DNA of 64,000 nt from JADHUC01 sp964623055 (GTDB taxonomy: Bacteria; Planctomycetota; Planctomycetia; Pirellulales; Pirellulaceae). The translations under genes and the position numbers were made by a program. The stretch spans positions 148,970-212,969 of the forward strand of contig CAZURK010000002.1 of the NCBI GenBank assembly GCA_964623055.1. Reading direction: 5' to 3'. The notes beneath the pieces were generated by a model, which searched no databases, was not told where the DNA came from, and saw only the letters and a program-made list of their open reading frames with translations. Positions 1-9,785 of the stretch are shown here, in pieces (within the stretch, counting starts at the first letter, position 1; each line of letters opens with the position of its first letter).

Positions 1-1092
1 ACGGGCTATGGTCGCGACTGGGATTTTCAGATTGTGTGGAACCGGCCCAAGTACACGAAGACGAGCCAAAACTACTACTACGATCAACCGATCACCTATC
101 ACGGCGGCGAAACGAAGGTTCTGAAGCGGTATTCGACCGATCAATACACGGATTGGGCGATTGACTTCCTAAGAGGCGAAGGGCGAGACGCGGACAAACC
201 GTGGTATCTGTGGCTGTGTTACGGTGCCGTGCATGGCCCCTACACGCCGGCGGACCGCCATCTGGATGAATACCCCGGAATCGAACTCGCAACGCCTGCG
301 GACATCTTTCCACCGCGCCCCGGCAAACCGGACTGGGCCCAGAAGATCAACTTCTGGGAACGAGGCCCCAACGATACGCCGATGTGGCGGAAGCGAACGC
401 TCACGTCATGGACACGGCAATACCATCAAGGCGTGCTCGCGATCGACGAAGGAGTGAACCGGCTGCTGCGGGCGCTGGAGGAGACCGGTCAGCGGCAAAA
501 CACCCTGATCGTATTCACGTCGGATCAAGGGTTTGCCTGGGGCCAGCACGGTTTTCGGCACAAGGTAGCGGCCTACGATTCGAACATTCGCTCGCCCTTG
601 ATCTTCAGCATGCCGGGACGCATCCCACAAGGGAGCGTCTGCCCCGCGCCCATCGGCGGAGTGGACATTGTCCCCACGTTCTTCCACTTTGCAGAAATTG
701 ACCTCCCCTGGCCGATGCACGGCCACGACCTCTCGCCTCTATTGGCCGACCCGACAGGCGAATGGCCGCACCCAATGCTGCTGACCGCGACCGGCCGCAA
801 GTACGGCTCGGACACCGACGTGATCCCAACCGGCAACGACGCATACCACGGCGGCGCACCCTGGTACGTGATGTTGCGCGATGGACGCTACAAATACGTT
901 CGCCCATTGATCCCCAACGACCTGGAAGAACTGTACGACTTGCACGAAGACCCAGACGAACTGAACAATCTGGCCGCAAAACCCGATCATGCCAACAGAC
1001 TGAAGCAATTCCGCGCCGCAGCCATCGCCGAACTACGACGAACGGGTGCCGGTTTCGTAGACAATATGCTGCCAGTCCGCGAAGCTCCATAA
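1..1092 (+). CDS. Sulfatase (arylsulfatase-type), 5' end outside window
   Basis: The frame is open from the first base, so the gene starts upstream and the early part of the alkaline-phosphatase-fold sulfatase domain, including the C/S-x-P-x-R site converted to formylglycine, is not in view. Visible sulfatase hallmarks are the PWYLWLCYGAVHGPYTP strand (AVHGPY for the usual xxPHxPY), the metal-site segment VFTSDQGFAWGQHGF with the downstream HK pair, and the C-terminal ELYDLHEDPDELNNLA signature in which the last sheet of sulfatases ends. Family role: hydrolysis of sulfate esters, usually on glycans, after export. It is followed by a convergent gene 66 bases away. FGE-family proteins occur further along the window but neither can be assigned as its activator. 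Identification as a sulfatase is firm; the substrate is unknown. Confidence 0.93.
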   Translation, partial: TGYGRDWDFQIVWNRPKYTKTSQNYYYDQPITYHGGETKVLKRYSTDQYTDWAIDFLRGEGRDADKPWYLWLCYGAVHGPYTPADRHLDEYPGIELATPADIFPPRPGKPDWAQKINFWERGPNDTPMWRKRTLTSWTRQYHQGVLAIDEGVNRLLRALEETGQRQNTLIVFTSDQGFAWGQHGFRHKVAAYDSNIRSPLIFSMPGRIPQGSVCPAPIGGVDIVPTFFHFAEIDLPWPMHGHDLSPLLADPTGEWPHPMLLTATGRKYGSDTDVIPTGNDAYHGGAPWYVMLRDGRYKYVRPLIPNDLEELYDLHEDPDELNNLAAKPDHANRLKQFRAAAIAELRRTGAGFVDNMLPVREAP

Positions 1093-1157
1093 TCCCTTTG
1101 CCCAGGAAAGACAACACGTTCAACCGATTTGTCTGTGCGATTGCCCTCCGTCCAACA

Positions 1158-4121
1158 TCACTCTGGTGGCTCTTCAGCGCCGCCAGGATCCTCACTGGCG
1201 GGTTCTTGTGGATCCCTGTTCGTCTGTTTACTTGGCGGGTCGATACTGGTAATCGCGTGCGTTGCTGACGTGGCCAGGTTCTTGGGTCCTTCCTTCTGGA
1301 TCTGCCGCAGGATGGGAAGAGCCGCTCTGGCCTCTGGGCCAAACCGTGCAAGCGAGCCCATACATTCTCTTTTGAGATCTTCGTTCTTGGTGGTCTGAAG
1401 CGCGCCGAGTATAGTTTCAACAATCCGCTTGCGATCATCGCTTTTGCCGGCCAAGTGATCGTGGGCAATCTGCCCCAGGGCTCGACAGGCATAGGCTGAC
1501 GTATACTGTGCGTCTTGATTGAGAATGTCGGTCAACAAGGACGGGACTTCGCTGGAGCTTGGATAACACGTGGTCAAGGAGTCGGTCAGCCGGCTGGCAA
1601 GACCCCAGTCCGATATGGGGCGCTTCAATTCGGCGGCTATGAGTCGGGCCAGTTCCTGCGACGCTTGCCCTGTCGCATTCTTGGCGAGCGTTGAAAGCGA
1701 GTTCCGCATCTGGTTACGCACTCTGGCGTCAACGCCCTCAAGGGAATCCTTGACGACATCTGGCAATTCACTCCACTTCATCTGGCTGATCGAGTAGATA
1801 ACGAACAACCGCACCGAAGTGCCCTTCTGGTTGAAAACGGGACGTAACATAGGCAGGACGTCCTCCTGTTTCCACTGAGCGACAATCGCTGCGGCCTTTG
1901 GGGGATAGTATTCATCGACTTCGCCCCGCGCTGCGGTCAACAGCGGCCGGACCATGCTCGGCCCGCGGCGCACTAACTCTTTGGTCGCCCGGTCGATGGC
2001 CTCTCGATCATATCTGCTCAACGTGAAAACCAGGTTTTGGATGTCCACTGGTATTTCGGACGCACGCATCAACGTGATCGGACATCGGCGGATCTGATCC
2101 AGGGCATGTCCCGCCGTGGCTGCAAGTTTTTCGTCCGCACTTTCTCGAAAACCCTGTAACAGACCGATCGCAGGTTCCGCTTTTCCGCCAAGTTTGCCCA
2201 GTTGACGCATGGCAATGTGCTGCGCTTCGGTGTTATCCGATTTCCGCAGTACGACCATGAATCCGTTGATCAGCGCCAACAGTTCCTTGCTGTCAATCGG
2301 CTGCTGGTCAGCCAAGTAGAACAGCGCTTCCTGCATCCTATAGAAAGTCATGGAGTCCTTTTCACGGAGTGCTGCCTCGGCCACGGTTTCCGCTTTCACA
2401 GAAAGATCATCGTTAACGGCAACGACCACAGTACAGGCGGCCTGTTGTACCCTGGCGTCCTTGTCGGTAAGCAACGAGTAAACCTGTTTGCGCCCCCGCT
2501 CGGACAGGTGTAACGAATTGTGTTCCCTGGTGGAGTGAGCCGCCGTGCCATGGCCGAACCATCGAATCGTGGCACGGCGTGCCAACTGCTGCAATGCCTC
2601 GCGGCGGACCAGGGGGGACTCGTGTTGGAGCCATGCTTCAAGATGCGGAATGAGATCATCTTCGCCACTTTCGAGTGCACGTGAAATCAACTCGCGTTTG
2701 CCGGAGGATTGGGCATAGTGGTCGGCCAGCGCCGGCATGGACTTGGGACAAATGGCCCTGAGGATGACCGATACGTTATTGCGATAGTTCCACTTGAATC
2801 TGCTGTCCTTACTAAGCGGATGGCCTTGTTCGTTGCACCTTTCTGCCATGCGGAGAATCGGCCCGATGGCGTCCGCTTTCATTTCGAGCAGTTGCTGACG
2901 TGCTTCCTCTGTCTTTGGATCGCCCGAAGCCTGCCCCAAGTGGAAAACGATCGCATCGGCTCCCTTGAGACTTGCCCGGAAAGCCTGCAGATCCACTTCA
3001 TTCGTCTTCTTATTCTGGGCGGCGCGTGCTGCCTTGCGAAGCTGCGTTTGCAGAGACGGGGCAAACCGAGCATTTTCGGCCAGCCATCTCCTGCCTTTGC
3101 TGGTGACCTTGTCACTGAGCACCAGGTTGTACAGCCCGGGCATATTTTTCACGTGGCGAATGCCTTTGTCCGTAACCTCTGTCTCATGGACGGTAAGCAC
3201 GATGAGATCATTCAGGCTCTCAAAAGCCTTGCAGCCAGCATCGGTGATTTTCGTATTGGCCAGGTACAGCACCTCGATCTTTGCGAGGTTGGGATGTTCC
3301 GCCAACTCGGCCAGGCCCTCGTCCTGAAAAGGCGTATTGTTCAAGCTCAACAGCCTAAGATGCTTCAGCGGCGCCAAGTGCTTCATACCGCTGCCGGTTA
3401 TGGAGGTGCTGTCCAGGTAAAGGGTGTGCAGTTTCGGCAAACGCCCCAGGTGCTCCAGCCCGTCATCGGTGATCTGTGTCGTCTTTAGCTCGAGAAAGGA
3501 AAGGTCTGGCAGATCTGTCAGATAGGACACACCCTTGTCGGTAATTCGAGTTGCATTCAATCGTAAGAAGCTGAATGTTGGAACCCTGCACAGGTGCCGG
3601 ATTCCCTTGTCTGTGATGGATTTTGATTCCAGGTTCAACGAAGCAACTTTGGGAAAATTCTTCAACCCGGCCAGACCCTCGTCGGTGATCTTCGAGCCAT
3701 AGATACTCAGCCCCGTGACTTTCGGAAAGCGTCCCGGGTGCGTGAAGAAGCCGAGGATTTCGTCGTCGGCCCACGAGGGGCAGTTGAAATTGCTCAGGTG
3801 GGTCGCCTTGCTCAGGGGCTTGAGCTGATCGAGTGTCAGAGCATGCTGGGCGCGAAAGTAAAGGACAATAATTCGTCCCTCTTTCGTATCGACAATCCCA
3901 CCGCCTCCCGGATTGCTGGTTTGATTGTTCAGGTTGTAGCCGATCCCTGCCTTGCGACAGTATTGCACCACTTCCACCTCGTCCGGATGGACGTATTCGA
4001 TACTGTTGCCGAAACGAAGCTCCGCAGCGGCCAACTGGCCAGAACACGCCAGCGCAACGACCGGCAGAAGAAGAGACAAGAGAAAGTGACGAAAGACAAA
4101 GAAGGGTTGTTGCGTATTCAT
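1158..4121 (-). CDS. Secreted leucine-rich-repeat / HEAT-repeat protein
   Basis: The ATG at 4121 gives a clean signal peptide (MNTQQPFFVFRHFLL, then a hydrophobic core ending near SGQLAAAEL), so I prefer it to an ATG 66 bases upstream that would add a non-signal leader. About residues 85-355 hold eight or nine LRRs of the bacterial ITDxGLxHL type (ITDEGLAGL, ITDKGIRHL, ITDDGLEHL, ITDAGCKAF). The remaining 600 residues are helical HEAT-like pairs around segments such as LVRREALQQLARRA and ARVQQAACTVVVAV, and the protein ends in a Pro/Glu-rich tail. Both repeat types make binding surfaces; no catalytic motif is visible. It starts 36 bases after the stop of the methyltransferase/PQQ gene on the same strand, so the two probably form one transcript. 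Specific partner unknown. Confidence 0.85.
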   Translation of the reverse strand: MNTQQPFFVFRHFLLSLLLPVVALACSGQLAAAELRFGNSIEYVHPDEVEVVQYCRKAGIGYNLNNQTSNPGGGGIVDTKEGRIIVLYFRAQHALTLDQLKPLSKATHLSNFNCPSWADDEILGFFTHPGRFPKVTGLSIYGSKITDEGLAGLKNFPKVASLNLESKSITDKGIRHLCRVPTFSFLRLNATRITDKGVSYLTDLPDLSFLELKTTQITDDGLEHLGRLPKLHTLYLDSTSITGSGMKHLAPLKHLRLLSLNNTPFQDEGLAELAEHPNLAKIEVLYLANTKITDAGCKAFESLNDLIVLTVHETEVTDKGIRHVKNMPGLYNLVLSDKVTSKGRRWLAENARFAPSLQTQLRKAARAAQNKKTNEVDLQAFRASLKGADAIVFHLGQASGDPKTEEARQQLLEMKADAIGPILRMAERCNEQGHPLSKDSRFKWNYRNNVSVILRAICPKSMPALADHYAQSSGKRELISRALESGEDDLIPHLEAWLQHESPLVRREALQQLARRATIRWFGHGTAAHSTREHNSLHLSERGRKQVYSLLTDKDARVQQAACTVVVAVNDDLSVKAETVAEAALREKDSMTFYRMQEALFYLADQQPIDSKELLALINGFMVVLRKSDNTEAQHIAMRQLGKLGGKAEPAIGLLQGFRESADEKLAATAGHALDQIRRCPITLMRASEIPVDIQNLVFTLSRYDREAIDRATKELVRRGPSMVRPLLTAARGEVDEYYPPKAAAIVAQWKQEDVLPMLRPVFNQKGTSVRLFVIYSISQMKWSELPDVVKDSLEGVDARVRNQMRNSLSTLAKNATGQASQELARLIAAELKRPISDWGLASRLTDSLTTCYPSSSEVPSLLTDILNQDAQYTSAYACRALGQIAHDHLAGKSDDRKRIVETILGALQTTKNEDLKRECMGSLARFGPEARAALPILRQIQKEGPKNLATSATHAITSIDPPSKQTNRDPQEPASEDPGGAEEPPE

Positions 4122-4156
4122 AGGACGGCACCCTGGAGACGTGTTTGATAACGCCA

Positions 4157-7100
4157 TTATTGATCCGCGTGACTTCCCTGGAAGCATCGAATGCTGCCAT
4201 CCTTCATTGCGAGAAACAACTTGCCGCGCGCCACGGCCATGCCGTCCAATACGGGCAAGGCATCTATCTTGAGTTCCGATAACTTGCTGCCATCGGTGGC
4301 GGAGAAAGCGCAGAGCCGGGCGCCGTTGCGTCCTTCGAACGAGGCGAGAGGATCGTCGGGATCGACGATGTCTGGAGCACCAGCCAGGAACAGCGTGTCG
4401 CTGGCCAACGCCATGGCGGTTCCTCGGACAGGGATTCGAACGGACCAGTTGTCAGGGACAGACGGTTTGACGCGTCGTCTCCCAGCTTTCTCTCGACGAG
4501 CGTTCGATCGGGATGCGTTTGACGGCTTCAGTGATCTGGAGAAGAGTCGATAGCCACGGTCTCCGGCCACAAATGCCTTGGCTCGACTCGTGCTTGCGTA
4601 CGCTTCTATCGCGTAAGCGGCTGATTCATCAAATACGAGAAGTTGGGCGTGCGTCGCGTCCGCCACTTTCCAGGTCGTACGGTTAAACCAGGTATCGTCC
4701 CGGAATCCGCCAGTCGAGCAGACGTGGCCTTGACGCGACGGCCTGTCACCAAAGACCAGATTGTTGCGCATCCATATGGCAGAGCCGTCCGCGACGAGAA
4801 TATCCGCCAACATGCCCGGCATCGCATGCGTGTACGAGGGATCCGCCGCCATTTTGTGAGTTTCCGGATCGGGAGTGTATTCGGTCCGCTGTTCAATGAT
4901 CTCGCCCGTTTCCGGTTGAATCGCGTACAGATGAATACCGCCATCCAGAAACGACGAGCGGCCCGCGGCAAGGTAGGCGACGCCGTCATGGACAAGAACG
5001 CTCCCGTGAACTGGCCAGGCCGACTCGAGTTGCCCATGGGCGCCGACCAATCGTTCGCGCGGCGCAACGCGGCGCTTCCATGCCAGGTTGCCGTCCGATG
5101 CTCGCAAACAGTACGCCCATCCGTCAGCCGACCCGAACAACGCCAACCCTTTGTAGATCGTGGGCGGCGTGTCCACCCGAGCACCTGCGACGAACTCCCA
5201 AATCAAGGTTCCCGTCGACGCATTCAGTGCGACGATCCGATGTTGGTCGATGGCCGGCGCAAACACTGTTCCGTCCGCGACGGTAAGCGGTCCGCTCTCT
5301 CCGCCCAGTTTCACTTTCCATCCGGGGACGAATTTGCTGGGAACAAGTGTTTCCGCAGCGCCGCTCCGCTTCGCATTTCCCCGGAACGTCCACCAGTCTA
5401 CCGTGTTTGGGGGTTCTGTTGAAACCACGGCTCCGAAAGCAGGTCCTTTGACAAACGCCGGACGGGGGTCGGCGGATGTCGGGCTTTCTGCCGCAGGAGC
5501 AAGAGCGAAGTAGCCGTTCAACTTGCTTTCGATATAGCAACTGCACGGATGCGGCGTGGTGTATAGCAGGCCGTTGCACGGCATGATGCCGAGTTGACAA
5601 TCGCCGCGCGTCCAGTGGTTGAGGTCGTTTTCGCCGGATTCTGTGTCGATGAATTCAACGCCTCGACGCGATGTGAGAAGAAAGCGTTCGGTGGCCTTGT
5701 TGCGGTAACAGCGGTGGTGGTGGCCTACGTTGAATATCGCTTTGGTGGATAGTCGGGACTTCTCTTTCCCGCTGTGCAAGTCCAGCCCCAGTACGGCGTA
5801 ATCGAGTTCGCTCTGCAAGTTATGAGGAAGGTTCATCCTCTTCCCTCCCTGCATCACAGCACCTTCTTGATGTTCGTGAATCCACACCGTCCCGTCGATG
5901 ACGAACAAGTTCGGCTGTGTGTTATGTACCCATCCGCCATAGCGATGTTTCCAGAGGAGTTGGCCGTCTTCTGCGTCATACGCGTACAAGGTCCCGGGTA
6001 CGGAATGGAAGCTGATTGTTCCCTCCGGTTGCGCGACCAACACGACGCCGTCGCTGTACACGAGCACGGACAGTTCATACATGCGCGTGTTGAAGTTGGC
6101 TTTCATCTTCGGACCCAATGTCCGCGGAGTCCGCCAAACCTCCGTTCCAGTTTCGAGATCGAGAGTGACGATGGAATCGTGGTCGCTGAAGTAGATCCGC
6201 CCATCACCGACCGCCAATTCCAGACGCCCGTTGGGGCCGATCGAGTCTGTCTTGGCCGGCAAGCCCGCGAAGTCGCCGGTCTTCCAGAGCGTCTTTCCTG
6301 TATCAGCGTCGACCACCGCAATGCTCTTCTTCAGTGGTTGAGCTTCGGCCTTCAGGGGATCGTGAACTGCGTTGTTGACCGACAGAATCAGCCGTCCCTC
6401 GTGATAGAGGATCTCGTCCGTGCGTTGCGTGCCCTCAAACGTCCTCACCACTTCGCCGGTCGCTGCGTTCAGTTCGGCAACAGGCCCGTTGTACTCCAAC
6501 GTCACGAAGACCCGATCGCCAACAGCAACGAGTCGCTTTGGCAGTTGAAAAGGCTGGTTGTTGCGGGCGTGCCAGTCTGCCGTCCACTGCCTCCATCCCC
6601 ACTTGGGCATCGCCCGTTTCCAAAGAAGCGTTCCATTGAAAGCATCTCTAGCAACGAGGAACCACTTATCTTCGAGACCCGAATACGTTCCCGTCGGCCC
6701 CTCGTCGGAAACACAGAACACGCGTCCACCGGAGGAGACCATGGCACTTGTGGTGGACGGCGCATCATGCAAACGCGCCCAGTAGGGGCGGGCCATCCAC
6801 TGAAGGCGACGAGGCGGTCCGACCACTCGGTCCCGCGCGACCGCGTTTCCATCCGGCCCGTGAAGCCAGTGGGTCCACTCGTCGATCTCTGGAGGGACCG
6901 GTTTTACGAACACGGCAAGACCGTCCCCGATGCGGGATACGGGATGCGGGATACGGGATAGCCACGCCTCGTTCCCCTTCTCCCGTACAACAGCCACACC
7001 GCGTGGGGTCAGGACACGCAGAATCTCGCTTCCCACATCTCGTATCTCACTTCCCGCATCCCGCATCCCGAATCCCGCATCCCGCACCACAACCAAGTTC

Positions 7101-7405
7101 ACCAGGTTTTCGGCGTACGGCAGATGGACGCCGTTGAAAACGTGGACCGAAACGGGGCCATAGACGCCTCGCGATTGAATCGTCTTCCGCGCGCGGGCGA
7201 CCTTAGCGGCTTCCGTGTCGAGCGCGTGAACAATGTACCTATTGTTCGCCCTCAGTTCGGCAGCCAGCGTCCCGTCGTCGCAGCCGATCTGAACGACCAG
7301 TCCGCCCTTAACGCCGGCCATCTCGATCAGTTCGTTGGCCGAATCAGCGAAGACGTTAGTCGCCAGGGGGAAGTAACCGGCCAGCAAGAGCATCACGTGT
7401 CTCAT
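4157..7405 (-). CDS. Methyltransferase-like domain fused to PQQ-type beta-propeller, secreted
   Basis: A short signal peptide (MRHVMLLLAGYFPLATNVFA) is followed by a Rossmann methyltransferase-like domain at about residues 24-170, with the SAM-loop-like segment VVQIGCDDGTLAAEL. After the linker DEWTHWLHGPDGNAVA, roughly residues 190-1075 form PQQ-enzyme-like propeller blades (DTGKTLWKTG, LETGTEVWRT, EDGQLLWKHRYG, SDGNLAWKRR, SDGSKLSELK). This domain order recurs in planctomycete exported proteins of unknown function; an outer-surface redox or binding role is inferred only. Two insertions in the methyltransferase part, residues 107-127 (RDAGFGMRDAGSEIRDVGSE) and 150-160, are encoded by 7-base simple repeats and look like in-frame acquisitions. 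A dehydrogenase alternative lacks support because no PQQ catalytic residues can be assigned. Confidence 0.85.
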   Translation of the reverse strand: MRHVMLLLAGYFPLATNVFADSANELIEMAGVKGGLVVQIGCDDGTLAAELRANNRYIVHALDTEAAKVARARKTIQSRGVYGPVSVHVFNGVHLPYAENLVNLVVVRDAGFGMRDAGSEIRDVGSEILRVLTPRGVAVVREKGNEAWLSRIPHPVSRIGDGLAVFVKPVPPEIDEWTHWLHGPDGNAVARDRVVGPPRRLQWMARPYWARLHDAPSTTSAMVSSGGRVFCVSDEGPTGTYSGLEDKWFLVARDAFNGTLLWKRAMPKWGWRQWTADWHARNNQPFQLPKRLVAVGDRVFVTLEYNGPVAELNAATGEVVRTFEGTQRTDEILYHEGRLILSVNNAVHDPLKAEAQPLKKSIAVVDADTGKTLWKTGDFAGLPAKTDSIGPNGRLELAVGDGRIYFSDHDSIVTLDLETGTEVWRTPRTLGPKMKANFNTRMYELSVLVYSDGVVLVAQPEGTISFHSVPGTLYAYDAEDGQLLWKHRYGGWVHNTQPNLFVIDGTVWIHEHQEGAVMQGGKRMNLPHNLQSELDYAVLGLDLHSGKEKSRLSTKAIFNVGHHHRCYRNKATERFLLTSRRGVEFIDTESGENDLNHWTRGDCQLGIMPCNGLLYTTPHPCSCYIESKLNGYFALAPAAESPTSADPRPAFVKGPAFGAVVSTEPPNTVDWWTFRGNAKRSGAAETLVPSKFVPGWKVKLGGESGPLTVADGTVFAPAIDQHRIVALNASTGTLIWEFVAGARVDTPPTIYKGLALFGSADGWAYCLRASDGNLAWKRRVAPRERLVGAHGQLESAWPVHGSVLVHDGVAYLAAGRSSFLDGGIHLYAIQPETGEIIEQRTEYTPDPETHKMAADPSYTHAMPGMLADILVADGSAIWMRNNLVFGDRPSRQGHVCSTGGFRDDTWFNRTTWKVADATHAQLLVFDESAAYAIEAYASTSRAKAFVAGDRGYRLFSRSLKPSNASRSNARREKAGRRRVKPSVPDNWSVRIPVRGTAMALASDTLFLAGAPDIVDPDDPLASFEGRNGARLCAFSATDGSKLSELKIDALPVLDGMAVARGKLFLAMKDGSIRCFQGSHADQ
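6929..6960. repeat. 7-base tandem repeat GATRCGG inside a coding region
   Basis: Four full copies and one partial copy of GATGCGG/GATACGG alternate here. The array lies within the methyltransferase part of the propeller gene and encodes about residues 150-160 (SRIPHPVSRIG) in a minus-strand frame. Confidence 0.9.
7021..7088. repeat. Degenerate 7-base repeat TCCCGCA/TCCCACA inside a coding region
   Basis: A run of near-copies of TCCCGCA, degenerating toward one end into TCTCGTA and TCCCACA. It is the complementary-strand version of the 6929-6960 unit and encodes about residues 107-128 of the methyltransferase/propeller protein. The two arrays, about 60 bases apart and in opposite orientation, form a large imperfect inverted repeat. 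Confidence 0.85.
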
Positions 7406-7552
7406 TGTTATCGCACCTCGTTATCACGGGCATCCTGGTCCGGCGATTCCCACGCAGTCACTGGCAAGACGCAACTTCGTATTTCTCGATAGGTTATGAT
7501 AACGTCTTTAACCATTCACAGGCACCACGTCCCAGAAGGGAGAAACGCGAGA

Positions 7553-9634
7553 ATGATCGTCACAGCACATGATCGGGCGCATGGGCGTTATTGCTGGATT
7601 GCGGCTGGGAGCGGCGGCTGTCTGCTATTGATTGTCACGCTCGTGTGCGGCAGCGTGCCGGCGGCGGAACTGCCTCAGGCGGGCGGACTCGAATCCCTGC
7701 CACAGCCGCGGTTACAAACGGTCGAGCTCCTTAATCCAGGTTTCGAAGATGAGTTCGATGGTTGGGACTCGAGGTCGCTAGGGGCTTTTGAAATCGTTCA
7801 ATCTGAGGCTCGCACGGGGAAGAAGTGCCTGAGGTTCGATGCGACGGCTTCCACGCGATATTCGCCTTCAGTTCGTCATACCATCAACAATGTCCAGCCT
7901 GGCGTCTATGCGCTACGGTTTTGGCTGAAACTGAAGGACGTGAAAGCTCCGGAACGCGGCGTCGCGGGGTTGCGGGTCGGAATTGAGTATCAACGAGCGG
8001 GTGGCCGGCGTGCTCGGGGAACCACCGACGTGTTCAACGGAACGTTCGATTGGCGGCCTGTGCAAGTGAGTGTGTTGCTGCCACATGACGTGAAGGATGA
8101 TTCCGTCCAGATCAGCATTCACCGCTACAACAAACCGCCTGGCGGCGAGGCGTTCATCGACGACTTCACGCTTGAGCGGGTGGTACCGCCGCCTGTAGAA
8201 GCCTTTCTCCGCTATCCGAATTATCGCGGGTATTTGCCAGCGGACGGCCCCCACACTGTTCGGCTGTGGGTCAACGTCAATGAAACGGAGACAAACGAAC
8301 CCGTTCAGATCGACGTGATGAATTGTGACAACGGTACAAAGGTCGCCGGCCGAGTTTTTGAGGCTAGCGATCGGGAAGGTGTTGTAGAATTCGACTCCAG
8401 AGCTTGGCCGTTGGGCCGTTACGCGATTCGCGCGAAGCTATACGAGTACGAATATCCGGCCTATTTCGTGCAGAAGATCTCGGCCGAACAACGCAAAACG
8501 TTCGACGTCTGGTTCGACCAGCACAACGTCCTTCATTTGCATGGCAAGCCGGTTTTTCCGTTGGCGCTATACAACACGGTGCGCCAGTTTGCGGTGGTAG
8601 ACGATGCCGAGATTGCCCGGCTGGACAAGATGGCCGAGGCCCCGGTCAATCTTAATATTAACTACACCTGGTGGCCCTCCTCGATCGAAACCCGAAGACG
8701 TTACCTGTCTGAGATGCAGAAACGAGGCATCTTCTACCTGGATACACTGATGCCTTTTGTGCCGGGCTACGTTAAGCTCCCAGCAGACGCATTCCCCATC
8801 GGCAACGAACTGATCCCAGAATTGGGCGGCCGGCTTGACACACAGAAAAACTGCGACCAATTCATCGACCGGCTGGCCCGGCGCATGCGCGAGATGCCGG
8901 GCCACGCCGGCTGGTACGTGATGGACGAGCGGCCGTTCGACAGGGTACCGACGATCTTCCATCAGTACTGCGTTTTGCGACGTGCCGACCCGACTCATCC
9001 AACCTACGGCGTGAGCAACAAGGCCGCCGAGCTGTTCAAGTGGCGCGATACGCTCGACGCGTTCGGCATGGACCCCTATCCGTTGATGAACATGAAGGCC
9101 GGAAGACCACTGAGTCTGGCGGGCGAAGAAACCCGTGTCAGTTGGGAAGCCACCCAAGGCAGCCGTCCGTTGTGGATGGTGATTCAGTTCTTCCAGGGCT
9201 GGTCGACAGACCGTTGGCCCACTGAAGAAGAACTGCGAACCATGAGCCTGATGGCCGTCACAGAAGGCGCCCGAGGACTATTCTACTGGAGCTTCGGCAT
9301 ACGTGCGCTGCTATGGGTGAAAGACCCGCAGAAGAGAGAGGAGTACTGGCAGCGACTGGTCGCCGTGACCAAGGAGTTGAAATCCCTTGAGCCAGCGCTG
9401 GTCGCACCCGACGCGCCCGAACTGGTCAAGAGCGTCTCCGACGAGCAAATCCGCTGGCGAGCCCGCGTCGCCGAAGGAAAATGGTACGTCATCGCCTACC
9501 GGCCCGCGCAACACTTCGACGAGCGCGTCAACGGCGAACCAATCGCCGTCACGTTCACCATGAAAGACGGCCAGCAAGTCCGCAAGACCTTCCGTCCAGA
9601 CACCGCCGATTGGTTCGAAGTGACACCGAAGTAA
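7553..9634 (+). CDS. Secreted glycosidase-like protein with N-terminal carbohydrate-binding-like domain
   Basis: The start at 7553 (MIVTAHDRAHGRYC) is chosen because it is preceded by AGAAGGGAGAAA and leads straight into a signal anchor (GGCLLLIVTLVCGSVPAAEL); an upstream in-frame ATG at 7496 has no such context. About residues 55-190 resemble a CBM4/9-type jelly roll, opening with the characteristic NPGFEDEFDGWD. Residues about 310-620 look like a TIM-barrel glycoside hydrolase: HGKPVFPLALYN, GWYVMDERPFD with an Asp-Glu pair after a beta strand, DAFGMDPYPLM, and a late GLFYWSFGI strand. That pattern is common to clan-A-like hydrolases of unknown specificity in planctomycetes. Catalytic acids cannot be assigned with certainty. 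It is transcribed divergently from the propeller gene, with 147 bases between start codons. Confidence 0.75.
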   Translation: MIVTAHDRAHGRYCWIAAGSGGCLLLIVTLVCGSVPAAELPQAGGLESLPQPRLQTVELLNPGFEDEFDGWDSRSLGAFEIVQSEARTGKKCLRFDATASTRYSPSVRHTINNVQPGVYALRFWLKLKDVKAPERGVAGLRVGIEYQRAGGRRARGTTDVFNGTFDWRPVQVSVLLPHDVKDDSVQISIHRYNKPPGGEAFIDDFTLERVVPPPVEAFLRYPNYRGYLPADGPHTVRLWVNVNETETNEPVQIDVMNCDNGTKVAGRVFEASDREGVVEFDSRAWPLGRYAIRAKLYEYEYPAYFVQKISAEQRKTFDVWFDQHNVLHLHGKPVFPLALYNTVRQFAVVDDAEIARLDKMAEAPVNLNINYTWWPSSIETRRRYLSEMQKRGIFYLDTLMPFVPGYVKLPADAFPIGNELIPELGGRLDTQKNCDQFIDRLARRMREMPGHAGWYVMDERPFDRVPTIFHQYCVLRRADPTHPTYGVSNKAAELFKWRDTLDAFGMDPYPLMNMKAGRPLSLAGEETRVSWEATQGSRPLWMVIQFFQGWSTDRWPTEEELRTMSLMAVTEGARGLFYWSFGIRALLWVKDPQKREEYWQRLVAVTKELKSLEPALVAPDAPELVKSVSDEQIRWRARVAEGKWYVIAYRPAQHFDERVNGEPIAVTFTMKDGQQVRKTFRPDTADWFEVTPK

Positions 9635-9720
9635 CAAACAGAATCAACTATCCCATCGGCGCATCTGACGTACGTTCACACCAACTGTCCACGCACGCGG
9701 CCCATTGGCAAGAATTTGGC

Positions 9721-9785
9721 ATCCGTGTGTTTCCATCCGTGTGCGCAGCGAATTGCGTGACGCACACGGATAGAGTCACACGGAT
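9721..9785. repeat. Nested palindrome built on ATCCGTGTG / CACACGGAT
   Basis: The inner arms ATCCGTGTGCG (9735) and CGCACACGGAT (9761) are exact complements, enclosed by a second pair ATCCGTGTG (9721) and CACACGGAT (9777). It lies between two converging genes and has no T-run after it, so it looks more like a dispersed palindromic element than a simple terminator. Confidence 0.75.

Noticed and set aside
34..36. GTG at 34 as the true sulfatase start
   Set aside because: The frame is open to base 1 with family-like residues (GYGRDWDFQIVWNR) and the N-terminal catalytic half is missing, so the gene begins upstream.
605..1492. Long minus-strand frame across the sulfatase end and LRR gene end
   Set aside because: It overlaps two well-supported genes in other frames, has no signal peptide or motif and is Arg/Pro/Ser-rich, as expected for shadow frames in this G/C-rich DNA.
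5774..6961. 395-codon plus-strand frame
   Set aside because: Lies entirely inside the methyltransferase/propeller gene, antisense to it, with no domain.
6929..7088. Possible CRISPR array
   Set aside because: Units are only 7 bases with no spacers and the arrays are translated.
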